Assembly: GCA_009869945.1 (NCBI GenBank)
Contig: WIXG01000719.1
Span: 1 to 24,778, forward strand
Length of the DNA: 24,778 nucleotides
Direction: 5' to 3'
Source: Mesaphorura yosii
Taxonomy: Eukaryota > Arthropoda > Collembola > Poduromorpha > Tullbergiidae
Below are positions 9,290 to 18,373 of the stretch, in pieces (position 1 is the first letter of the stretch; each line of letters starts with the position of its first letter). The notes under the pieces were generated by a model. It did no database searches. It was not told the origin of the DNA and saw nothing but the letters and a program-made list of their open reading frames with translations. The translations under genes were made by a program, and so were the position numbers.

Positions 9290-9849
9290 ACCATTTCTTT
9301 TCATATTCGAAGGAGGGCATTTTCCATTTCATAATCATGGAAAGTCTCCGACACGATACAAGAAAAGTGAGGCATAAATAAAATATAAAAAATTGTTAAA
9401 TTAAATTCTGTTGGAAAGTTTAATGGATATTTCAGCGGGGGCTCCACTACACTTTGACCCTCCATCGGCTTGAAAGCTCCAGTCACAACAAACCACGTCA
9501 CGTCAGGCTCTGCTTCATGCCACCATGTGTCATTTGGATTCATTCTTTTTCTTGCGTCATGCAATTACTTTTTCATTCTCGTCGTGTCATCGCATTGCCC
9601 CCGTCTCGGTAAATGGTAAGCAAGGATTTAGTCTACGTGTGCTTTTTGGCCACTCTGACTCACTTTTGAATCCAAAACCACAAACTCATTCGTAAAACTC
9701 AATTCGCTCATTCACTCGTTATCAGCATTTTGCGTTTAGAATAATCTAATCTCGATTCCAACTAATTTAGAACTCCTCTACCATAATCAATTCGTCCAAA
9801 TTGCCTACCCCCACCAGATTTAGTGGATTCTCGTTCAGCATTCAGCAGC
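9290..9849. other. Intergenic, 5' flank of SARAF
   Basis: No gene is supported. The minus-strand open frame at 9301-9564 has no recognisable features. The SARAF promoter should lie in the right half; no TATA box was evident. Confidence 0.5.
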
Positions 9850-11009
9850 ATGGCCCGCCAGCGTTTCTGGAGTGTGCAGGCGGTGGCGCTGATTCTTGTG
9901 CTTGGCTGCTTCTGGACGGCTGTGGAAGTGGAAGGAGGCCAGCAGCACCAGAAGGTCAGGCTTACTGACGTCAAGACACTCACACTCCAGCGAGGTATGC
10001 GTCATGTGTGAATTAACTTGCTATCATTACACATTAAGTTGTTGGTAATTTGCGGCTGGCTGGTTTGTTGCAGGGCACATGACGACCGGGAGGCGTTCGA
10101 GCCCCGTCCCGCAGCTGAGTTGTATTTACGGGGGCACCATCGACTGTACTCAGCTTTACCTGCCCGTGGTGCAGTGCTACAACCGAGGATCAGACGGCGT
10201 GGACGTGCAGTGGGAGTGCAAAGCCGACATGGACGCCAATTACCGCTTTGGGCACGTGCAGGTGGTCTGTGAAGGCTACGACTACCCCGACGACCCGTAC
10301 ATTCTCGCTGGCTCCTGTGGGCTCGAGTATTACGTCAATTACGCCCCAGACAAGGCACACGGCCAGGGGGGCCAGGGCTACCACCACGGACACCAGCACA
10401 AGGACCAGGAAGGTATCGGCAAGAGTTGGGTCCTCGTCCTCGGGGCGGGTATCATCGTTTACGCAATCTACAAAACCTGCATCGCTGGAGACCCCCGGCG
10501 TCCAGTGCACGGAGCGGACGGCAGGAGTCGCTCAAACGATGATTATCCCGATGACCAAGGAAGACGTCCGCCACCACCGGGCTTCAGGTCCGACTACTTT
10601 GGCAGCTCCTCAGACGATTACGGAAAGAACACGTTTGGTTCGTCCTCGTCCGGCTACTCGGGCTCAGGGCGAAGTCAGCAAGGCACAGGTGCTGGTGGAT
10701 TCTGGACTGGAGCAGCGACGGGAGGACTACTAGGCTACATGTTTGGCGCCAGGAAGTAAGTTTTTAAAGACAGCTCAAAATTACAGCTCCACCTTGTGAA
10801 ATGGTCGCTAATGTTTGGTTGTTTGTTGCAGTAACACGCCTGGGACCTCCACTGGATACACGACGGGCACAGGAACGGGCGGGGGCTGGTTCGGTGGAGG
10901 TGGTGGAACGCGCTCGCGGCCGGATGGTGGCTGGAGTGACCCACAGCCGTCGACTTCGTCTGGGTACACGCACACGACGTCTGGTTTCGGGGGTACGAGA
11001 CGACGATGA
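9850..11009 (+). CDS. SARAF: SARAF/TMEM66, regulator of store-operated calcium entry
   Basis: Single-pass ER membrane protein that in vertebrates promotes Ca2+-dependent inactivation of STIM-Orai store-operated calcium entry. The prediction is 334 residues in three exons: 9850-9994, 10074-10755 and 10832-11009, with introns of 79 and 76 bp. A signal peptide covers about residues 1-28. The lumenal domain carries the family hallmarks KVRLTDVKTLTLQRG, DVQWECKADMD, VVCEGYDYPDD and GSCGLEYYVNY. The membrane segment is WVLVLGAGIIVYAIYK (about 167-182). The cytosolic tail is Gly/Ser/Pro-rich with PPPPGFRSDYF and GGFWTGAATGGLLGYMFG, and ends SGFGGTRRR, almost the same as the vertebrate end. The ATG at 9850 sits in a good context (CAGCATGG) right before the signal peptide; an in-frame GTG upstream at 9823 is not needed. 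Poly(A) signal at 11137-11142. Confidence 0.97.
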
Positions 11010-11136
11010 GCTGATCCCAGGCCTGTCATGATTTTACCCGCGTGCGATGCGAATACTTAATTAATTGATACCAAATTCCATGCAAGAATTCAATGCGTAC
11101 GGCTGTTCTTATCCTCGTGTAATTTATTTTCAGTGC

Positions 11137-11142
11137 AATAAA
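11137..11142 (+). terminator. Poly(A) signal AATAAA of SARAF
   Basis: AATAAA lies 128 bp after the SARAF stop codon on the same strand. Confidence 0.7.
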
Positions 11143-12470
11143 CCTTATGACTAACGTATAATAGTAATTACGTCATCGGCCGGAGCCAAGAACTTGCTTC
11201 CGTGTTTTCAAGGTCAAACTACTTTAAACTTCAGACGCGCGTTGTACGTAATCGTAATTTATAGCTGAGATGGCAGATCAGTCCTCCTTTGCAAGAGCGA
11301 ATAGCGCAGCGAATGAAGAAAGGAGATATTGAATCCCAGATTCCAAGCCGTGCGTGCAAGCCGGAACGATGTTTCCAAACTGTGAAGATGCTGGTATCTA
11401 CGAATTCCAGCTGCAGACTACACGAAGGGCTCGTTGTGAAGTCTACTGGAAGGCCAAGTTTTCGCGCACGCACTTGACCACTCCGCCTCCTCCGTCGTTT
11501 CCTCCCCGTCGTTCTCTACCTCACACCACTCCCCGACTTGACACTAATGCACGTGGTAAGTTGTTACAGTGTTACTCGGCAGTTGCAGCCACGGTACTCT
11601 GGCGTCATATTAAAATTAAACAAGGCGAGTCATTTTCACGGCTTCCGATTGGTTACCGGTGTTCAGGCTCTTCGAGTGGCAGCCATTCCGCGTCACGGCG
11701 TCTGCAACCGTTTTTGCAGTTGAATGTCTGAGCAGCAGAACATTTAAAAAGTAAGAATTGAATCAGAATGAGATCTGAGCCGTGGTCCAATTCATAACCT
11801 GAAGTTATTTTGAAAAGTGCAATGTCTGGTCAGTGGTCAAGTAGCACCAGATGGCCAGCATTACGTCTGAAGCGAATCCTGAACTGCTCAATTTGCGCCC
11901 ACTCTTATCCAAATTAACAATTTTCTGAAGAGATACAAAAGTTGGGTTTAGCGTCTGCCTCTGTGTATTGTGCTACATCGATGGATAGTACGAAATGCGA
12001 ACTGGTAAGATAAGGAGTCGCAAATTCGTGGATCTGGGCGTAATCACGCGTGCATACGAGGGACATGACGCGTGCGAAATTCCGTGTGCATTGCATTCTT
12101 GGCTTGTCTTAATTTTGCGATGCTCTCTCTGATGTCTGTTTCGAATGAGGCGGTCAAAGGTCAAGGCTAAGGTCGCGCTCAAGGTTCAATGAAGAGGATT
12201 CTGCGAATTCTATGAGAATTACCAAGAAATAGTCACGATTTACACAGAATCACACCAATAACCAAGAATAACCAGGCTATAAATAGACCAATAATGTTTA
12301 AGCGAATGTGCCGGGTTGGGGTGCAGGCGGTGGCGGTGGTGGCGCTTCATCCTCATTACCGCTACTTTCCGTTTCTGGTTGGGTACTCGGTATTCTGTCT
12401 ACTTTGCAAATTGTATTACAGTTAATACAACACAAAAGTCAGAATGCAAGTTGGTAGAAGTTGCAAATTA
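11143..12470. other. 1.3-kb stretch without a confirmed gene
   Basis: Most of this holds only scattered short frames. One candidate exon is 11328-11555 on the plus strand. It follows a CAG, reads MFPNCEDAGIYEFQLQ and CEVYWKAKF, then a Pro-rich tract, and ends at GTG|GTAAGT. The protein-like start and good donor suggest a coding exon of an unrecognised gene, but I cannot find partner exons. The remainder appears non-coding. Confidence 0.3.
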
Positions 12471-12471
12471 T

Positions 12472-12507
12472 GCAAAAGGAAAAGGATATCATGTCATTTC
12501 CTTTTGC
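12472..12507. repeat. Hairpin-forming inverted repeat upstream of the peptide gene
   Basis: Perfect 11-bp arms GCAAAAGGAAA and TTTCCTTTTGC are separated by 14 nt. It lies about 93 bp upstream of the TATA box of the cysteine-rich peptide gene. It could be a symmetric regulatory site; function unknown. Confidence 0.55.
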
Positions 12508-12599
12508 TTAAAAATTTAGAGTGGAACTAGATTCCTGTTGAGTGCACTGCACAAGTTCTCAAGAACTGGGCAGACGCTGTGTCTTCCATTTTTGCCAAC

Positions 12600-12634
12600 T
12601 ATAAATGTTTGCAAATCGCAGTCCACTGGTCAGT
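12600..12634 (+). promoter_or_regulatory. TATA box plus initiator of the 10-Cys peptide gene
   Basis: TATAAA at 12600-12605 is followed by an arthropod initiator TCAGT at 12630-12634, placing the start A (12632) 32 bp from the first T of the box. The spacing is canonical. It implies a 5' UTR with one 64-bp intron (GTAAGG at 12680 to CAG ending at 12743). Confidence 0.72.
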
Positions 12635-12786
12635 ACTGCAAATATTCCGCGAAATTCAGAGGTGCTGCTTGCTCTGAAGGTAAGGAACGCATTATCCGAT
12701 TTTGCATATAATCTCGAACACCGAAATTGTTTGCAATTTTCAGGTTTCTCTCATCCTAAGCACAAAGACTAAGACACAGCACAAAG

Positions 12787-13038
12787 ATGAAGTCGGTGAT
12801 TCTTGTTGGATCTCTTCTGATCGTCCTTGGCCTGGCTGCAACCACGTGTGACGCGATGTGTGACCAACACTACGCATGGAATCGGTGCCAATGCCAGTGC
12901 GGTGGAGAAATGAACGGACACTGCCATTGCGCATGGGGTGACAAACTGCAAGGAGTGTACTGCCGCGCTGGGAGCAATCACTGGGTCTGCTTCCCATGGG
13001 CAGGCGGTGGGTGTCCTTTTCCGCGCTGCATTGAGTAA
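12787..13038 (+). CDS. Small secreted cysteine-rich peptide (83 aa, 10 mature Cys)
   Basis: The 83-residue precursor starts with a clear signal peptide (hydrophobic core ILVGSLLIVLGLAA), probably cut after Ala23 in CDA. The mature part, about 60 residues, has ten cysteines in the pattern C-x8-C-x-C-x-C-x7-C-x-C-x10-C-x8-C-x7-C-x4-C, enough for five disulfides. It is rich in Trp, His and Gly (GHCHCAWGD, NHWVCFPWAGGGC). The coding part is one exon; an upstream intron lies in the 5' UTR. A TATA/initiator promoter and an AATAAA at 13126-13131 make a complete gene. The fold and role are not recognised. Antimicrobial, venom-like, metal-binding or matrix roles are all possible, and sequence alone does not decide. 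Confidence 0.85.
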   Translation: MKSVILVGSLLIVLGLAATTCDAMCDQHYAWNRCQCQCGGEMNGHCHCAWGDKLQGVYCRAGSNHWVCFPWAGGGCPFPRCIE

Positions 13039-13125
13039 TCTTCCCGTCAGGACGAAATGAGGTTACCGAAATGAAATATTCACTTTACAATTATGCACAT
13101 GTAAGAATTGTAGGAATAATTGTGC

Positions 13126-13131
13126 AATAAA
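13126..13131 (+). terminator. Poly(A) signal AATAAA of the 10-Cys peptide gene
   Basis: AATAAA lies 88 bp downstream of the stop codon on the same strand. Confidence 0.72.
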
Positions 13132-13144
13132 ATCAAACCATTAC

Positions 13145-13169
13145 ACTATCGAAATTAATTATCGATAGT
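13145..13169. repeat. 8-bp inverted repeat just past the poly(A) signal
   Basis: ACTATCGA and TCGATAGT flank a 9-nt AT spacer that is itself nearly symmetric. Possibly a hairpin; function unknown. Confidence 0.5.
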
Positions 13170-13379
13170 TTGCGAGGGCTATTCGTTGCCAGTTCAAGGT
13201 TTCTGCAGGGTTCAGGAGTCCATGGCAGTCGTCTCAGTCTGAAGGCATCAACAACGGAATTAAAGTGAACGCTTTAAATCACTTCTCCATAAAAGATTCC
13301 AGGAGGAGCTCTCATTATTTTTGAGTTCTCCGCAAGTCACCAGCAGAAACTGACAGACGTGAAGCTAGGAAGTGACAGC

Positions 13380-13900
13380 AATTGTGTCGCTGTCCAGTTA
13401 CAATAAATTACTCAATTACAATTATATAATTTCTATATTTCCTAGTAAAAGTAATTTAAAGCTACAATTAAAATTTCCGTGGGATTAATTCGTATTTGTA
13501 ATTGAAATTACATATCACGGACAGAAAGCAATAAAACATTTTTTTCGAACAAACAGACGTCGTGCTATTTTTGCCAGGGGCCACGATACACATACGTTTT
13601 CGAAAAGGCACTGAGGCAGCTGAGAAGCCATGCATTGTCAGTCTCTCCTTCATTTCTTCTGTCAATTCTCTCCAGTGCAGTGCAGCGATACCAAAGGCAG
13701 GAAAGAAATGTACTCAAGAAACTTGTACTTAAGAAATGTTCTAAGAAAATGAAATAATTTGTTATTGAAATTACAAATACTTAATTAATTAATAATTAAA
13801 TAATTAATTATAATTACATTCTTTAGAAATAAATTTAGTAATTTGTAATTTGTATTTAATTACAAGCTTGACTGTAATTTACCCGACTCTGAGCAAAATT
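13380..13900. repeat. AT-rich block with AATTAC/GTAATT motifs, possible MITE
   Basis: Both edges (13385-13500 and 13730-13895) are dense in AATTAC and its inverse, with a more GC-balanced centre at 13540-13700. Roughly inverted edges around a non-coding core suggest a small degraded non-autonomous element, but no clean ends or target duplication could be fixed. Confidence 0.35.
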
Positions 13901-14026
13901 AAGTAATTCTTTGCACTCTAATATTTCGCACGAGAAATTATTAGCACTCAGAGACAGAAATATGCCCGGACACTTGACCGAGCGGATGGGACGGACATTC
14001 AAGCTCATGCCCTCCCCCCCTGACAT

Positions 14027-15196
14027 TCAGTACAGAACCAGGAGATCGACGAGGTGGGCGATGACGACATCGCTCATGAGGTACGGGAACGTGTTCCTCG
14101 TGCTGACAGTGAAGGACCCGATGCTCATCTCCAGCGGCCTGCATGCCCTCAGTTGTTTCATCAGCACGAGCAATGGCGCCTCTGCTTCTCCTCCAGCATT
14201 GCTTTGCTGTAATATTCCTTTGCAGGTAGAAATCAGGCTCTCGCTCAATTCTTTCACGTCAGCCGCAGTCCTCTGGATGATGTTTGTCATCGCAAATATC
14301 ACGCAAAACGTACCCAGCGCCTCAAGCGCCAGTGCACCGCCCTTGTTGTAGAACCCGATAACCAAGTAAAGGGTCGTGATCATAATCGCGCATGCCAACC
14401 CGAGGGCCGCTCCGAACAGGTGTTTGCACTCGCCTATGAGCCAATTATGAAGCACGGCGTGAGCCCGATAAATACGCAGAGCCTCCGTGCTCGAGATGTG
14501 CCCACCGAGAACCCGCTGCCGAAGGAATCCTATCGAACGCACGACCGAACTCGGGTAGACGAGGCCGCTCACTGAATAAAAGTCGACAATCAGCCAGTCC
14601 AGAAAGATGATGTGCGTGAAGAGCGGCGGGAGAAACAACATGGCGACGAAACTGGCTCCGACGCTGGCGAAGGCGTGCACACGCCAAAGAACAGACGCGG
14701 TGACGAAGGCAAATGTGAGTGGAATTGAACAGAAAGCCATGGCCCCCATTGCACGTACGTGCTCTTCGACTCCGTCGGAGTCCGTGCTCGCGGTATTCAG
14801 GCGGAGGAGCCCACGTACGCCGGCGTTGAACCGCAGGAATTGGTCGTTGAGAGCCTGGACACGGTCGGAGTAGAGCAGAGTGATTACATGCAGAATGAGG
14901 GCTAACGACTCGGCGGAGAGGATCGCGTAATATTGGGAGCGTTCCGCCATGCCTATCGGTTCCATAAACTCGTACCAGAGTCCCAGGCCGTAAATGGTCA
15001 CGAGTTTGAATGAAAAATTCGCCGCAGTCTGGGCAGCCCAAAGCCGGCGACGCGTTGAACTCCCGGCGACGCAGTTGGTGGCCTTGACAAGGAAGGGCAA
15101 GCAGGCGAGCCGGTAGCGAATCTTCCCCATGAAGGCCATGAGCCCCAGCGAGGCCTGGGACGCCATGAATCTGTGGGGAATGAAGGACGAATGCAC
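14027..15196 (-). CDS. Gustatory-receptor-like 7TM protein (array gene 1)
   Basis: Predicted seven-membrane-segment receptor of 389 residues in one open exon, a typical length for arthropod gustatory receptors, which are ligand-gated cation channels. Hydrophobic segments recur through the protein, for example FKLVTIYGLGLWYEF, SLALILHVITLLY, HIIFLDWLIVDFY and CAIMITTLYLVIGFY. The end, LEMSIGSFTVSTRNTF followed by SDVVIAHLVDLLVLY, has the layout of the GR TM6-TM7 region (a G-F-F-type loop, then a T-Y/F segment). The canonical TYhhhhhQF is not exact, so the class call rests on architecture. It aligns along its length with array gene 2 (shared GLGLWYEF/VLGLWYEF, MITTLY, TFPYLMS). The ATG at 15196 is the first in frame and fits the paralogue. 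It lacks the intron of gene 2. Confidence 0.75.
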   Translation of the reverse strand: MHSSFIPHRFMASQASLGLMAFMGKIRYRLACLPFLVKATNCVAGSSTRRRLWAAQTAANFSFKLVTIYGLGLWYEFMEPIGMAERSQYYAILSAESLALILHVITLLYSDRVQALNDQFLRFNAGVRGLLRLNTASTDSDGVEEHVRAMGAMAFCSIPLTFAFVTASVLWRVHAFASVGASFVAMLFLPPLFTHIIFLDWLIVDFYSVSGLVYPSSVVRSIGFLRQRVLGGHISSTEALRIYRAHAVLHNWLIGECKHLFGAALGLACAIMITTLYLVIGFYNKGGALALEALGTFCVIFAMTNIIQRTAADVKELSESLISTCKGILQQSNAGGEAEAPLLVLMKQLRACRPLEMSIGSFTVSTRNTFPYLMSDVVIAHLVDLLVLY

Positions 15197-15888
15197 CCAG
15201 GATGAAGTGATTCAGTCAATTTATGGTCACTTAAGTTCAAAGTTGTCTAAAAATACTCAGATAAAGTTCTGGAGTCAACAATTTTAAATTGACGAAATGG
15301 ATTCAAAATGTCATGGACGGAATCATTTTTGAGTATCGACAACGAAATTTTCCTACATTCAATAAATGACGGCTGAATGAAAGTATATCGCTTTTAGGCT
15401 AAATTAGTTTCACCCGCCCAAATTGCCAATGATGTCGACATTTTTAGCATTTTTGAGTGTCTGATTCTTATCGGATGACCCGAGTCGTATGCAAGTCACC
15501 TTGAAACGTTTCCCTTGACTTAATTTGAGTTAATAGACTTTTTAATTAATTTTAATTTTTAATGGACTTGGCTTAAGTGATTCTTGTAAAGTGATGTGGT
15601 GCCCCGTGTTAAAGTTCAAGTTAATTAATGTGCACTTTGTTTTTCGAAACTCGAAACCTCCCGATGTCCAATATCGTCATCTCCTTGACTTAGTGAATAT
15701 TTCTTGCTCGCGAATTTTAGTTTGTATGACTAACAAATAATAAATATGGATAATTAACAGCCAATTAAATTAAAAACAACCGAGTTTTTAGTTTATTTTC
15801 GAGCTCACAAGTCAATTTTTACAATTTCTATTCAATTATTCAATTTTCATCGTGTCGGTAGTGAATTTCACACTGGACTACAGCGGGA
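15197..15888. other. AT-rich spacer; no gene seen
   Basis: This is the upstream flank of receptor gene 1 and is mostly AT-rich (runs of TTAATTAA type near 15540-15790). No open frame or element is supportable. Confidence 0.5.
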
Positions 15889-16046
15889 TCATCGCATTAG
15901 CTCGTGTCGGGGATTGAATTGTTGATCTTCTGAGCACTCGAATAAATTCGGCACGCTCTCGTTACAAAGGTAGAAGTTTTTACAGCAAAATCGGTCAGGA
16001 ATCAGTCGTGTGGCTCCGTCGCTGCAATCGAGACGAGGCATGTGCT
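15889..16046 (-). pseudogene. Chitin-binding type 2 (peritrophin-A) domain fragment
   Basis: A minus-strand exon-like stretch after a CACAG (16051-16047) reads MPRLDCSDGATRLIPD, then CCKNFYLCNE, LFECSEDQQFNPRHE and a TGA at 15891-15889. The Cys spacing C-x13-C-x5-C-x9-C, with aromatic residues before the third Cys and FNP after the fourth, is the ChtBD2 pattern of extracellular chitin binders. The last Cys of the six-Cys set is missing because the frame stops, and no signal peptide is visible. It is either an isolated exon of a larger gene or a relic trapped in the receptor array. Confidence 0.5.
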
Positions 16047-16387
16047 CTGTGGTCAAGTTAATGGCAAATATCAAAAGCTTCAACCCGGTTCCAACTCCCT
16101 TTTTTTGCTCAACTTGGTCTTGGAATATTTCTTGCTCGAGCCTCCCTACTATAAATTGCAGTGAGCTGGTCTTTCTATTTCGTAAAATTCATACACATGA
16201 GTTCGTTCAAGTGTTGATCACGCTAGTTGTCAATTGCTGATAAAAGTGCCTGTGTACTACATGGGATTTGACCACGACAGTTTGCTGAACACCCAACTAA
16301 TTCTCAGGCAACAAATGACTTACAAGCAAGCTGAAGCAACGAAAACAATGTCAAGTGAAGATCAGGACAGACAAGGTAAAAGAAGCC

Positions 16388-17740
16388 TTAATTAAGCTTT
16401 TCACGAGTTGCGAGCAGCAAATCGACGAGTTTTGCGACAATGACGTTGCTCATCAAATACGGAAATGTCTCGCGTTCGATAACACCAAAGGTTCCGATGT
16501 TGACCTCCAGGCGTCTGTATGCTCGCAGCTGTTTCTTAAACAACAGCGCATGACTGATTTTTTTTGGGTGTGCCCATACAAAGGAGTCGAGCAGAAGCTG
16601 GCTCGAGCTCGTGATGTGGGTCGCATGTTGGAGGAGTACTCGAACCATCACGAGGATCAGGGAGAAGACGGCCAACGCCTGCAGCGCCATTATACCCGCT
16701 TCGGCGTAGTAGCCAACCACAACGTAGAGCGTCGTAATCATGCTGACGGACGCCAGACCGATCGCCAACGCCGTGAAATGCTTGAATTCTGACATCACAT
16801 AATTGTGGAAGATTGCATGCGCTCGGAACGCGAGGAGGGCTGCCCCGTTGCGAATCTCCGCATCCAAAACCCGCTGCCGGAGTACCCGCATTGAGCGAAG
16901 CACGCCGTTGACGTACGCCAGAGCGATGACGGCGATATCGACCACGACCATCCAGTCCAGAAGCACGAAGTACGCACAGAGCAGCGCGAGACCGACCGCC
17001 GCCCAGATACTGGCACGAAATACGGCGAAGGAGTGCATGCGGAGGAAGATGAGGGCAGGCATTACGGGGAGGACGAGGAGGGTCGACCCGAAGATGACAA
17101 GTAGCAGGCCACGAAGGTAGATTTCGATCCCGTCAGGCTCCGAGGGGTCGAGACCGACAAGTGCGTCTGTGAAACAAAGCGAGCATCATGAGCTTCGAAA
17201 TCGTCAGATTTCTCGCCTTATCGTCGTTTCGACTAGGCGGCGCTTACAGATTTCCGAGTTAAAGCCCAGAAGCCGGTTGGCCAGCGCCCGCCAACGGCCC
17301 CAGCAGAGGAGGACACCGACATGGCAGCAGAGGGAAAGTGAGAAGACGGACATGAGAAAGTAGTACTGGGAGCTTTCCATCATGGTGACTGGTTGAGTAA
17401 ACTCGTACCAGAGCCCAAGAACGTAATACATGACGACGATGAAGGAGAGGTTGCAGGCGTTCTGCGTCAGCCACAGCAACCTTTGGGCCCGAGTGCCTTC
17501 GACCAGCTGGAGGCCGTCCACGCCCGCTCTCGCGACCACCACGCGGAAGGGCATCGCCCCGATTCGGTAGCTGAAGGACCCCATAAACATCAAGAGCTCC
17601 AGAGTGGCTTTGGACGTCATGACTGAGTTCTGGGCGAAAGCTGTGAGAGTCGCGTCGCAAAAAGCGATAGGCGAAAGGTATTCCATTTGATGAAAACAAG
17701 CAGCAGTAATTAGAATGTTATGAACTTTGAGGCCAGTCAT
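16388..17740 (-). CDS. Gustatory-receptor-like 7TM protein (array gene 2)
   Basis: Predicted seven-membrane-segment receptor of 423 residues in two exons: 17740-17248 and 17166-16388, split by an 81-bp GT-AG intron (donor GTAAGC, acceptor TTTCACAG) in phase 1. Splicing joins LLGFNSEI to YALVGLDPSEPDGIE. Hydrophobic segments include LSFIVVMYYVLGLWYEF, FSLSLCCHVGVLLCW, LLLVIFGSTLLVLPVMP and VSMITTLYVVVGYY. The C-terminus, KKQLRAYRRLEVNIGTF then TFPYLMSNVIVAKLVDLL, matches array genes 1 and 3. The role is probably chemosensory at the sensory neuron membrane; the ligand is unknown. It lies in the same orientation as genes 1 and 3, with the sugar transporter further upstream. Confidence 0.78.
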
Positions 17741-17910
17741 TTTAACTTCCTGCCCACAGAAACTTCCAAATTTTCCATGTTAAAATTAATCGAATGGTGT
17801 CAATTTATTACACGTACTATTTTTACGCTGCATGTTAATGCGAACGTCAGGTCAGACAGGACGAAAGCAACTTTGAAAAGTCCACAAGGGAGAAGCCGTA
17901 AGCCGGCTCT

Positions 17911-18300
17911 TCATGACATGAGGAGCAAGCCGACGAGTTTCGCGATGACGACTTCGCTCATAATGTACGGAAACGTTTTATGCTCAATCACGATGAAATT
18001 TCCCCCGTTAACCCCCAGCGGCTTTGAGGCTCGGAGCTGTTTCTTAAGCACGTTCGTCATTCATGTCGGATACTTCCGTGGAATTGTGGAGAAGAGCAGC
18101 TGACTCGAGTCGGTGATGTCCGTCGCGACTTTCATGCAGATCTTGCTAATAGCGAAAACTATGGGAGAGACGCAGAGCGCCGCAAAGGCCATGACTGTAT
18201 CGGCGCGGTAGCCAATGACGACGAAGAGCGTCGTGATCATCATGGAAGCCACCAGTCCGATGGAGAATCCCGTAATAAAAACGAATTTATTTCGTGTTAA
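17911..18300 (-). pseudogene. Gustatory-receptor-like C-terminal fragment (array gene 3)
   Basis: Only the last third of a receptor remains. It reads VASMMITTLFVVIGYRAD (compare MITTLYVVVGYY in gene 2), SSQLLFSTIPRKYPT, an in-frame TGA at 18063-18061, then in the same frame MTNVLKKQLRASKPLGVN and TFPYIMSEVVIAKLVGLLLMS, ending at 17911. The N-terminal two thirds are absent; the remnant stops 74 bp from the end of the sugar transporter gene. Truncation plus a nonsense codon make it a pseudogene, although readthrough or a distant exon cannot be excluded. It shows that the array once had at least three members. Confidence 0.8.
18286..18291 (-). terminator. Possible poly(A) signal of the sugar transporter
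   Basis: AATAAA read on the minus strand, 83 bp beyond the transporter stop codon. It falls inside the 5' edge of receptor remnant 3. Confidence 0.5.
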
Positions 18301-18373
18301 ATGCCATACTGTTTGGCATAAATGCTAATTTTACGAACAAGGACAGTTCAATGCAGATTAAATGAGATGCTGA

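Noticed and set aside
10190..10510. Minus-strand open frames opposite SARAF exon 2
   Set aside because: Shadow of the SARAF coding sequence, whose plus-strand product matches the family end to end.
11354..11555. GIY-YIG nuclease domain suggested by the string AGIYEFQL
   Set aside because: Only the first motif is hinted at; the YIG, Arg and Glu motifs are not found.
14445..15041. Long 198-residue minus-strand frame inside receptor gene 1
   Set aside because: Arg/His-rich out-of-frame shadow; the receptor frame has membrane segments and a paralogue alignment.
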